A DNA stretch of 57,712 nucleotides, taken from positions 1-57,712 of the IMG/VR virus record IMGVR_UViG_3300030107_004068; one strand, 5' to 3'. The position numbers and the translations under genes were made by a program. Below are positions 1 to 7,362 of this stretch, one piece after another; within the stretch, counting starts at the first letter, position 1, and each line of letters opens with the position of its first letter. The stretch is from a virus. The notes beneath the pieces are model-generated. The model was not told the origin of the DNA. It made no database searches and saw nothing but the letters and a program-made list of their open reading frames with translations.

Positions 1-1401
1 TGGGTTGGCCCCCTCCCTTTTGCTGAGGTTGACGGAAGGCCTCTGCCTCATCTTGTCCCGCTGATTTTCAATCATGAGCCTGAGTTTCCTCTTCGAGGCT
101 TGGCTCACTCGGCTCGAGTCCTTCCTCAAATTCAAGAGTTGAACGCTTATCGGTCATTTATGGCGATGGCGACCCGAAAGGACACAAGGCAGTTCATCAC
201 CCGTAAAGGAACATTTGGCTCTGACGAGTTGACTGATCTGACTGAAGGCCATGACGGCCTAATTCTTCAGCTTGATCAGGACTTTGATCGACCACTTTCA
301 GATGCGATTGTTGGTCTCCCAAACTCTCCTATTAGCGCAAATGTAGATCAATACATGGCGATTGTTCAGGATGATCTTGAGCGAAACATCGGCATGTCTC
401 CATCAGCGCGAGGGATCGTAACTAAAGCTACTGCCTTCGAGGTTCAAGCCGTACAGCAGTACACTGAGTCTGATTTCGGGATGCATGCATCAATCAAAGA
501 TGAGTGGCTCGCTCACCTTTGTAAGGTTGTTATTCGCGCTCTGATTGCTTCAATGCAAGACCTTGGAGACTCTGCTGGAGCATTTGAAAACCAAGATGTT
601 GCGCTTGGTGAGGTTGGCGCCGTTTCTCTGGAAGAAGAGGGCGGTGAGGATTCGCCAGGAATTGATGGTGAAGGCCAGATCGAGGCTGCTGAAGAACAGC
701 AAGAGGATGCGGAGCAAGAGCCTTACATCAACGAAGATCAGATTGACGAGTTTACTGAAGACCTTCAAGAGCCAGAGAAGATTGAGCCTGAAATTCTGAA
801 GCTTCGTGATCGTAGGGAATTCGTTGATATTTCAGTTGAAGACTTGGATGCAGAGTTCGACATTACGTTTATTGAGGGCGGTGGGGCTCCAATGGATGAG
901 GCCACCAAGCAGCAAAACCTTCTTGGTCTCCTCGAGTCTTATTCTGCGCTTTGGGCTGCGGTTCAAGAGGGTGGTCCTCAATCGGTAATGGCTCGTGCAT
1001 ATATGAAGGCAATCGCTGAAAAGTTCCATCTTCCAAAGGATTTGCACCCAGATGAGATTGAGGCAAGAATCGCAGAGGAACAGGAAGAGATGGAAGCAGA
1101 GGGACAGGATCAGGAGGCCATGGTTGCGGCGACTGAGGCTCCAGAAGGCCAAATCCCTGGCGCACCTGAGGCCCCGATGGAGCCACTTCCGCCACCAGAT
1201 GTAAATCAAATACCACAACAACTTCAAGGTTTGTTAGACTTACCTCCAGATCAGGCCATACTCGCGCTTCGCGATATGTTTGCTGATGATCCAGAAATGC
1301 AGCAGGTACTAACAGAGATGGAAGCCTTGCCCCCAGAACAACAAGCTGAGATGATTGCATCACTTCTTCAGCCCCCAGGAGAGCCTGTTGCCCCTGTATA
1401 A
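1..1401 (+). CDS. Portal protein, C-terminal part (5' end outside window)
   Basis: The frame is open from base 1 and ends in TAA at 1399-1401, so the true start lies upstream. The translated part begins with a segment running through PLIFNHEPEFPLRG and continues through a helical region that fits a portal wing/stem. The last 200 residues are very acidic and Pro/Glu/Gln-rich, typical of a portal C-terminal tail inside the capsid. Gene order (this gene, a small zinc ribbon, an acidic protein, scaffold, major capsid) is the usual portal position. A TTG at 100 is a possible start only if the frame is ignored. The portal forms the dodecameric DNA channel at one capsid vertex. The identity comes from residue pattern and position; another head-tail connector is less likely. 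Confidence 0.6.
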   Translation, partial: WVGPLPFAEVDGRPLPHLVPLIFNHEPEFPLRGLAHSARVLPQIQELNAYRSFMAMATRKDTRQFITRKGTFGSDELTDLTEGHDGLILQLDQDFDRPLSDAIVGLPNSPISANVDQYMAIVQDDLERNIGMSPSARGIVTKATAFEVQAVQQYTESDFGMHASIKDEWLAHLCKVVIRALIASMQDLGDSAGAFENQDVALGEVGAVSLEEEGGEDSPGIDGEGQIEAAEEQQEDAEQEPYINEDQIDEFTEDLQEPEKIEPEILKLRDRREFVDISVEDLDAEFDITFIEGGGAPMDEATKQQNLLGLLESYSALWAAVQEGGPQSVMARAYMKAIAEKFHLPKDLHPDEIEARIAEEQEEMEAEGQDQEAMVAATEAPEGQIPGAPEAPMEPLPPPDVNQIPQQLQGLLDLPPDQAILALRDMFADDPEMQQVLTEMEALPPEQQAEMIASLLQPPGEPVAPV

Positions 1402-1984
1402 TTATATATGTGATTCGTGTGACTGGACGAAAGATAAGATCTTTAGGGCGTCTTCTCGTCCAAATGAAATCAATTGTGAATCGTGCCAGGGGACCGCTAA
1501 GTATAAGTTCAGCGTATCTAAGCATCAAAACTCTGATGCTAAATTTATAACTCCAGAATATTCAAGCGAAAAGCGTGGCTTGTCTATGCATCAATTTAAA
1601 TGCAATGAGTGCGATCACGTTTTTGATGAAATTATTGACCACAGCAAAGGCCAATCTGTTGATGATGCTTTTGAGTGCCCCGAATGTAAGGCTATGGATT
1701 GCTCGTGGAAGCCGTCTGTTCAAATAGACAGATGGAGCGAGCGTTTTCCTTACTATGATCGAGGACTTGGTGTTATGCTTCAAAGCAAAGCGCACCGTAG
1801 GAAAATATGCAAGGAACGTGGGTTGACACCAGTAGATGGTGATTTTGATGAAGAAAAGCTTTTCTCTGACCAAACAAATAGAAGAGAACGTGAAGAAAAA
1901 GAATACAACGATTATGTTGATAGATTAGATAATGCACCAGAGTTTAAAGAATATCGACGTGCGCAAGATCAAGGTAGATTTTAA
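1388..1984 (+). CDS. FmdB-type zinc-ribbon protein with two zinc ribbons
   Basis: The protein has 198 residues. I chose the TTG at 1388 because it gives the classic FmdB-like start MPLYNYICDSC and has an AGGAG six bases upstream; it overlaps the portal stop by 14 bp. Cys8, Cys11, Cys30 and Cys33 form the first zinc ribbon. A second CxxC...CxxC set follows (FKCNEC and FECPEC, about residues 66-105). The C-terminal third is charged and helical with many Arg/Glu. FmdB-like ribbons are putative nucleic-acid or protein adaptors of unknown function and are common in phage head operons. A role in head assembly is inferred from position only. Confidence 0.75.
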   Translation: MPLYNYICDSCDWTKDKIFRASSRPNEINCESCQGTAKYKFSVSKHQNSDAKFITPEYSSEKRGLSMHQFKCNECDHVFDEIIDHSKGQSVDDAFECPECKAMDCSWKPSVQIDRWSERFPYYDRGLGVMLQSKAHRRKICKERGLTPVDGDFDEEKLFSDQTNRREREEKEYNDYVDRLDNAPEFKEYRRAQDQGRF

Positions 1985-2004
1985 TCTACTAAAAGGAGTC
2001 TTAA

Positions 2005-2667
2005 ATGCCTACTGATCCAAGAACAGGAAAGTCTCTCCCATACCCCGGCGAACCCGGATACGATGAGGCGATGGCCGCAAATCCAGACGCTTATGCTGAC
2101 GAGGGCATGATGGCTGAAGACCCAGGGGCAATGCCCATGGATGAAGCTGGGGCCCCAACGCCAGACGACATTGCAGCGCTAGAGCAAGAAGAGGCGGCCC
2201 TTCAGCAAGATATTACAAGCGAAATGGCTCCAATGCCAGAGAAACCATTCTCTGTAAAGGCAATTGGAACGCTTATCGATGAGTTCAATAGCACCATCGA
2301 CGCGTTTGCTGGAGAGGATATTCCCGACCTTGTGTGGGAAGACCCGGAAGGTGGAAAGAATTGGGACCAGCCTCTTCCTTCAGATATTTATGTACCACTT
2401 GTTGCCCTAGACGAGTCCTTGAAGATGGTCGGTGGCGGAGAGTTTTACGATAAATATGGGATGGATCTTCAGGGCCTTACCTCTGATCCAGAACTTCGAA
2501 AAGCCACAGCAAACCTGAAGAAAATGGGCAAGGACAAAAAACTTATTGAGGCAATGCAGGAGCCTCTTGCTGGCGCAGAAATGGACATGGAAAACCAAGG
2601 CGCCATGCCTCCTGAGCCGGGAATGTTCGATGAAGACGAGCAGGCCCTTGCAGCAAATATGGCATAA
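2005..2667 (+). CDS. Acidic head-operon protein, function unknown
   Basis: A 220-residue protein with a good AAGGAG Shine-Dalgarno about 8 bases before its ATG. The first 85 residues are low-complexity, rich in Pro, Met, Asp, Glu and Ala, and probably disordered. The remainder (from about residue 80, KPFSVKAIGTLIDEF) looks folded and helical, with an acidic, Met-rich tail. It lies between the zinc-ribbon and scaffold genes. I do not recognise a family; a minor head protein or assembly cofactor is an inference from position. Confidence 0.6.
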   Translation: MPTDPRTGKSLPYPGEPGYDEAMAANPDAYADEGMMAEDPGAMPMDEAGAPTPDDIAALEQEEAALQQDITSEMAPMPEKPFSVKAIGTLIDEFNSTIDAFAGEDIPDLVWEDPEGGKNWDQPLPSDIYVPLVALDESLKMVGGGEFYDKYGMDLQGLTSDPELRKATANLKKMGKDKKLIEAMQEPLAGAEMDMENQGAMPPEPGMFDEDEQALAANMA

Positions 2668-2669
2668 TG

Positions 2670-2699
2670 TTGCACGCAGTTATTGTAGAGTGGTAATAT
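2670..2699 (+). promoter_or_regulatory. Possible sigma70 promoter before scaffold/capsid genes
   Basis: TTGCAC at 2670-2675 and TAATAT at 2694-2699 are separated by 18 bp in the only sizeable gap of the head operon. It would drive scaffold and major capsid. Both hexamers are imperfect, so this is a candidate only. Confidence 0.4.
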
Positions 2700-2726
2700 A
2701 AATATTAACGATGGTTGGAGATCATT

Positions 2727-3716
2727 GTGGATGAAATAAATCAAAATAATGAGGATGCTGAGGCTCCGTTGGGGGCTACTCAGGCGTTTGCTGAAAACCA
2801 AGGTGATCTGGACCAAGCTCCAGAGGTTCACGCCTCTGCTGCGGTTGATGATTCTCAGCCATCCTTTGATGACGCGCCATCTGGTGGTGCTGAGCCCTCG
2901 TTTAAGTCTGATGAGTCAGAACCGCATTCAAGCTTTAGTGCTCTTGATTTGGCGCTTAATGATATTGAAGAGCTTGAGCATGACGGCTTTTACGACAAGA
3001 TCGATGAAAGCCATCTGAAAGACTTGCCTCCGGTGGCTCGACGCATTCTGCACAACTTCCGTGTTGACCGTAAGCTTCAAGAGAAGAAGCACGGCACTGA
3101 GATGCAGAACCTTATGGCTAAGATCGAGGCCCGTGAGCGTCGTCTTGCCGAGTCAGAGCGTGATTTTGCAAAGCAGCAGGCTGAGTTCGCTTCTCTTGTA
3201 GAGAACCCTGAAGTTCAGGCGATTCTTCAAGAGCCACAAGGTGAAATGCCTGACGTTTATACCCAAGAGGGCATCGAGGCCCGAATTCAGCAGGGTATTG
3301 CAAAGGGTATGCAGACAATCCTTCAACCAATGAAGGCTGCTGCTGATATCAAGTCTAGAGAAAATGCATATCTTGATTTTCTTTCTGCACATCCAGAGAT
3401 GAAAGATCCTGGGTTCAAGAAGGAAGTTGCGGGGCTTGTCCGTAGTCGCGCTGATGCCGGAACTCCGGTAACTACTCAAGATGCATATCAATTGGTGAAG
3501 GCACAACGCATTCAGGCACAGCAGCAAGCTCGAGTCCTGAAGGAGCAACGTGCTCGCCAACAGTCTGCACGGCGTGTTGGTCGTGCTGTTTCGGGTGGTA
3601 ATCCCTCCAATGGAGAGATTCCTCCCGATGTCAAGAAGCAGGGTGCGTTTGCAATCGCGAACTGGCTAAAGGCAAACCCCGAAGCAGCCCGAAAACTCTC
3701 CCAATCACTCCGTTAA
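2727..3716 (+). CDS. Capsid assembly scaffolding protein
   Basis: I chose GTG at 2727 (329 residues) because GGAG lies 7 bases upstream; a TTG at 2715 is the alternative. The N-terminal 100 residues are acidic and disordered. Residues about 110-170 are a charged coiled coil (KLQEKKHGTEMQNLMAKIE region). The C-terminal third is basic (ARVLKEQRARQQSARRVGR region). An acidic N-terminus, a coiled coil and a basic C-terminus placed directly before the major capsid gene is the standard scaffold design; the basic helix normally binds the capsid interior. No protease domain is visible. The assignment rests on architecture and position. Confidence 0.7.
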   Translation: MDEINQNNEDAEAPLGATQAFAENQGDLDQAPEVHASAAVDDSQPSFDDAPSGGAEPSFKSDESEPHSSFSALDLALNDIEELEHDGFYDKIDESHLKDLPPVARRILHNFRVDRKLQEKKHGTEMQNLMAKIEARERRLAESERDFAKQQAEFASLVENPEVQAILQEPQGEMPDVYTQEGIEARIQQGIAKGMQTILQPMKAAADIKSRENAYLDFLSAHPEMKDPGFKKEVAGLVRSRADAGTPVTTQDAYQLVKAQRIQAQQQARVLKEQRARQQSARRVGRAVSGGNPSNGEIPPDVKKQGAFAIANWLKANPEAARKLSQSLR

Positions 3717-3744
3717 ACACTCTCCATTGGAGCAATAGAAAAAC

Positions 3745-4821
3745 ATGGCTACTACCGATCTTACCATTGGTAACGAACTACTCTCGACCACGATGCACAT
3801 CGTGATGAAGGAGTGGCGCGATAACGTCCACGAAAGCACTGCATTTTTGGATGCAGCAACCCGCGTACACGGTCAGGGCAACCCGACACAAGCTGGAGGA
3901 ACGAAGATCGTTGTCCCGCTTGGTTTCGGTGAGCACTCTAAGACTACTCGTATGCAAACAGGTTACGAGCGCATCGACCTTAGTGTCGAAGACGTGTTCT
4001 TGCCTGCTCAATACGACTGGGCACACGTTGTTCGTCCTGTTGCGATTTCTTCTGAAGAAGAGCTTGTCAACCAAGGCGATGCAGCAATCCTCTCTATCCT
4101 CGAAAGCCGCGTCAAGATGACTGCAAACGCTCTCAAGCGTGAGTACGTCAAGCAAATGGTTCAAGGTAACCAGGCTGGATGGGAAGACTGGAACCACCTC
4201 AACGGCATCGACTTCGATAGTGGAACCCCTACAGATGGTTTCGCTGGTGGATTCCTTGAGGCTTCTGCGCCCATCACTGGTTCACAGAACAACACCCCTG
4301 GTGGTGTTGCGAAGAACACCTATGCAGCCAAGACTGGTTGGAACAACCAGTACTTTGATGGCTCTGACTCGTTCAACTCGAACGGTCTTGCTGGCTTGTA
4401 CGACCTTATGGTCGAGATCAACGCTGTGTCGCCTTCTGGCCCGCCCAACGTGATTCTTGCTTCCCGCAGTGGATTCAAGAACCTGAAGCGTGCCCTGTCG
4501 GCTTCTGAGCGCTACATCGATACTGCCAAGCTTGATGGTGGTCGCGTGTCTCAAACTTGGGACGGTGTGCCAATCGATGTCGAGTACAACATGCCCAACA
4601 TCACTGGAAAGACTTCTGCTACAACTGAAGCTTCTTTCTACATGCTGAACATGGACGACATCTACACCCTGTGGGATCCGAAGGGCTACTTCGATCTGGG
4701 TGACTTCGAGACTGTGTCTGGTGAGTACGATGTTCGTGCTGCCAAGATGCGCGTCCGTGGTCAGTTGATCGCGAAGCACCTCGGTTCTTCAGGTCTTGCA
4801 GTTAACCTGGACACGTTCTAG
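3745..4821 (+). CDS. Major capsid protein
   Basis: A 358-residue protein beginning MATTDLTIGNELL. It has a helical N-arm, a segment rich in Gly and hydrophobics (KIVVPLGFGEHSKTTRM) and a C-terminal half with DGVPIDVEYNMP and MLNMDDIYTLWDPKGYFDL, which resembles the A-domain of HK97-fold capsids. It follows scaffold and precedes a cement-like protein. The GGAG upstream (3728) is 13 bases from ATG, longer than usual. Codon use is regular, as expected for the most abundant virion protein. The fold is inferred, not proven. Confidence 0.85.
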   Translation: MATTDLTIGNELLSTTMHIVMKEWRDNVHESTAFLDAATRVHGQGNPTQAGGTKIVVPLGFGEHSKTTRMQTGYERIDLSVEDVFLPAQYDWAHVVRPVAISSEEELVNQGDAAILSILESRVKMTANALKREYVKQMVQGNQAGWEDWNHLNGIDFDSGTPTDGFAGGFLEASAPITGSQNNTPGGVAKNTYAAKTGWNNQYFDGSDSFNSNGLAGLYDLMVEINAVSPSGPPNVILASRSGFKNLKRALSASERYIDTAKLDGGRVSQTWDGVPIDVEYNMPNITGKTSATTEASFYMLNMDDIYTLWDPKGYFDLGDFETVSGEYDVRAAKMRVRGQLIAKHLGSSGLAVNLDTF

Positions 4822-4831
4822 GATTTCATTT

Positions 4832-4858
4832 GGGTGGGGGTCGTTGTGATCTCCACCC
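4832..4858 (+). terminator. Hairpin after the major capsid gene
   Basis: An 11-bp stem (4832-4842 with 4848-4858, two G-U pairs) closes a 5-base loop. No T tract follows, so it is more likely an attenuator or mRNA 3'-end stabiliser than a full terminator. It would raise capsid mRNA over downstream genes. Confidence 0.4.
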
Positions 4859-4895
4859 TACTTAACAGCCAATGTCTCGAGAGTAGGAGGACAAA

Positions 4896-5366
4896 ATGGC
4901 AGTACATAAGATTGATGGCGTTAATGGCGTCGTAAATTACCCCAAGAAGTTTGTGACCCTTTGGGCGGATGGTGCAATCACTAAGGGTGACGTTGTTTGC
5001 TTTTCTTCGTCAACAACGTATGGGATCGGTCTAAGCGTTACCATCACTGATGGTTCAGTTGCAATCGCTGACGATTCACAGCGCGCAGTTGGCATTGCAG
5101 TAGAGACTGTCACTACTGGTAAGCCTGTAAAGGTTCAGGTCGCTGGATACAACAATATGTCCACGGCTGCTGCAAATATCGACATCTGGGATCCGGTCGG
5201 GCACGACACTGGTGTCGATGGTCGCATTCAGACGATCGGCGGTACTGCTGATGGTACAGTTGCTTTTACCACAAAAGTAAAGCCGATTGGTATTTGTATT
5301 GACGCCTTTACTTCTGGTAACGCTGACGGCGCGATCATGATCTATGATCACGGCATGTTCGGTTGA
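4896..5366 (+). CDS. Capsid cement/decoration-like protein
   Basis: A 156-residue beta-rich protein with a strong AGGAGG Shine-Dalgarno. It shows the pattern ADGAITKGDVVCFSS, then a 'history' segment with QRAVGIAVETVTTGKPVKVQ, resembling DUF2190-type capsid cement proteins of many phages. Such proteins trimerise on the capsid surface and strengthen it after expansion. Its place directly after the major capsid gene supports this. It is separated from the tail genes by a strong terminator. Confidence 0.65.
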   Translation: MAVHKIDGVNGVVNYPKKFVTLWADGAITKGDVVCFSSSTTYGIGLSVTITDGSVAIADDSQRAVGIAVETVTTGKPVKVQVAGYNNMSTAAANIDIWDPVGHDTGVDGRIQTIGGTADGTVAFTTKVKPIGICIDAFTSGNADGAIMIYDHGMFG

Positions 5367-5399
5367 TATAAGAATCGCTACCGGACCTCGGTCCATTCT

Positions 5400-5441
5400 C
5401 GGCTGCTGGGGTATACTACTTCAGCAGCCGTTTTCTTTTTT
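5400..5441 (+). terminator. Rho-independent terminator after head genes
   Basis: A 9-bp GC-rich stem, CGGCTGCTG (5400-5408) with CAGCAGCCG (5422-5430), has a 13-base loop and is followed by TTTTCTTTTTT. This is a classic intrinsic terminator and separates the head operon from the tail operon. Confidence 0.9.
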
Positions 5442-5452
5442 AGGGGTCAACA

Positions 5453-7354
5453 ATGAATCTCAAAGAGATTGTACAAGAGATCAACTCAGCGCTCGATTAC
5501 AACCCCGATATCAAGGCCTATACGGACCAAGTCGTTCGGGTCGTTAATCGCCATTACCTGCAGGTTTCAGGTCAGTATCCCTGGAAGTTCATGCAGAAGA
5601 CTGAAGATATCATTCTTCGCCCCGATATTTCTGGGTCTGCAGATAACAGACTTCAAGTTTTTGTTGGTAGTCGTGGTGAAACAGACATTCCAAGTGTTTC
5701 ACGAAGGTTAAAATTTAAAGGTGATTCACAAGCTGTTGTGACCACAGAAATGGAAGGCCAGCACTTGGTATTAGATCTTCAAACTCGTGAAAACGCTGCT
5801 GCATCTACGCCATCAGCTAGTTCCTATAAAACAACCCCTCAGGGTGCTGGAGGATTTGGGCAAGACTTTCTTATTACTAGAGCGGTAATTGGAAGGTGGG
5901 ATCCAAGCGGGCCGAGTGGATCTATTCCTGGCCTAGAGACAGCCAAGAACTATGTATCCTCCGGTACGGATGACGGAGGAACACCATTGGGCATTGGAGG
6001 AACTGGCAGTGAACACGAGCACATGAGTGTTGCTACCGTTACTTCCGGTAAGACAAATCCTTCGCCATATTATATTGATACAACAAACTCGTATATCGTT
6101 ATTGAATCAGAGATGTCTGAAGACTTGTTTGCTGCAGTCAATGATGCAGATGTCGCCGCTGGAACGAGATCTGTAGACGATAAAACCATCACGACAGATT
6201 GGAAAATAGAGTTCAGGCGTTTTCCGCTACCGAAAGACTGTGCAGAAGTTCTATCTTTTATGGATCGAGGCGCGAGCGTGCCCGCTCACAGCGTTGTTGG
6301 TGGTACTTCAACCACAACCAAGAAAACATCTCCAGACAAAGGTCGCTTAGTCTTTATAGACTCAAAGAAAGAAGAGTATCTATTTTTAGATAGAGATTCT
6401 TCTGGAGACCCAATGGTGGCAGTTGAAGATGAATGGATGCATCTTGAGGCCCCCTCTGTTGCCCCACTACTGCAGATAGACGACAGTATCAAAGGAATGT
6501 TTAGCACAGGGCAAACATATCAATACTGCTATACGTTCTTGTATGCTGGAGGAGAGTCTCCACCGTCGCCAGTTGCAGAGATAGCTGGGCAGTCTGGATA
6601 CGCAATCAGGGTCTATGGTTTAGAAGACACATCATCTTCGTATGGTAAAGATGGTGAAACTGGCAGAATAAAGAGGCTTTATAGAAGGCTGGCTCCAGAC
6701 CCAAAAAAGAAAAACGGAGCAAATGTAAACACAGGCTCTGGCCCCTGGTTGCACGTTGTGGACCTAACTGAGGTTGGCGGAACTAGTCGTGTAGAGAGTC
6801 AGGAATATGGTGTAGATAGTAAGAGCGCTAAAGTTAAAAACGACGACAAAGAACACAACTTTTGGGACCAGGGAAGCACAAAGGGAGACTTTGGATCTTT
6901 TAGCGACTCTCCATTTTTCGCTGCTGCGCTTACTGGTGCTCCAGACAGCCAAGACATTGTTTCTAAATTCACTTACCACGGTGGTGATAAGTACAAGCTA
7001 ATTCGGCTCGATGAACACGGCCCAAGGCAATGGATTCGAGTATATCGTCCACCTTCTGATGATATGAAAATTCAGGTTCGATACCTCGCGAAGCCAAGGC
7101 GCATGGTTAGCGATAACGATTACCCCAACTGGCCTCCACAGTACCATCACTTGCTGGTTTACTTGTCTCTTTCAGACATCTGTATGCAGCATGGAATGAC
7201 AACACAGTCACAACTGTATGAGCGCAAAGCCCAGCAACTCCTTGATCGAATGAGGCAAAAATACCTGTCATCCCCCGCAAGGCAGTACATTCGTCGTGGA
7301 TTTGATGCTCGCTTTTCTTCTGGTGAGCGCTGGGGAACACCAACTAAGATTTAA
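5453..7354 (+). CDS. Tail adaptor / head-tail connector-like protein
   Basis: A 633-residue protein with an AGGGG Shine-Dalgarno. The N-terminus (MNLKEIVQEINSALDYN, then VVRVVNRHYLQVSGQYPWKF) and the C-terminus (NWPPQYHHLLVYLSLSDICM...QLYERKAQQLLDRM) are helical. They resemble gatekeeper/tail-tubular-A-like adaptors that contact the portal. The middle (about 70-500) is a large beta-rich insertion, including AGGESPPSPVAEI, which looks fibronectin-like. It precedes the nozzle-like gene, matching the adaptor-nozzle order of podoviruses. The large insertion could be an added appendage-binding domain. The exact family is not certain. Confidence 0.5.
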   Translation: MNLKEIVQEINSALDYNPDIKAYTDQVVRVVNRHYLQVSGQYPWKFMQKTEDIILRPDISGSADNRLQVFVGSRGETDIPSVSRRLKFKGDSQAVVTTEMEGQHLVLDLQTRENAAASTPSASSYKTTPQGAGGFGQDFLITRAVIGRWDPSGPSGSIPGLETAKNYVSSGTDDGGTPLGIGGTGSEHEHMSVATVTSGKTNPSPYYIDTTNSYIVIESEMSEDLFAAVNDADVAAGTRSVDDKTITTDWKIEFRRFPLPKDCAEVLSFMDRGASVPAHSVVGGTSTTTKKTSPDKGRLVFIDSKKEEYLFLDRDSSGDPMVAVEDEWMHLEAPSVAPLLQIDDSIKGMFSTGQTYQYCYTFLYAGGESPPSPVAEIAGQSGYAIRVYGLEDTSSSYGKDGETGRIKRLYRRLAPDPKKKNGANVNTGSGPWLHVVDLTEVGGTSRVESQEYGVDSKSAKVKNDDKEHNFWDQGSTKGDFGSFSDSPFFAAALTGAPDSQDIVSKFTYHGGDKYKLIRLDEHGPRQWIRVYRPPSDDMKIQVRYLAKPRRMVSDNDYPNWPPQYHHLLVYLSLSDICMQHGMTTQSQLYERKAQQLLDRMRQKYLSSPARQYIRRGFDARFSSGERWGTPTKI

Positions 7355-7362
7355 GGCTTGTC

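Noticed and set aside
869-1528. Reverse frame of 219 codons opposite the portal
   Set aside because: It is antisense to a clear forward coding region and has no reverse promoter or ribosome-binding site.
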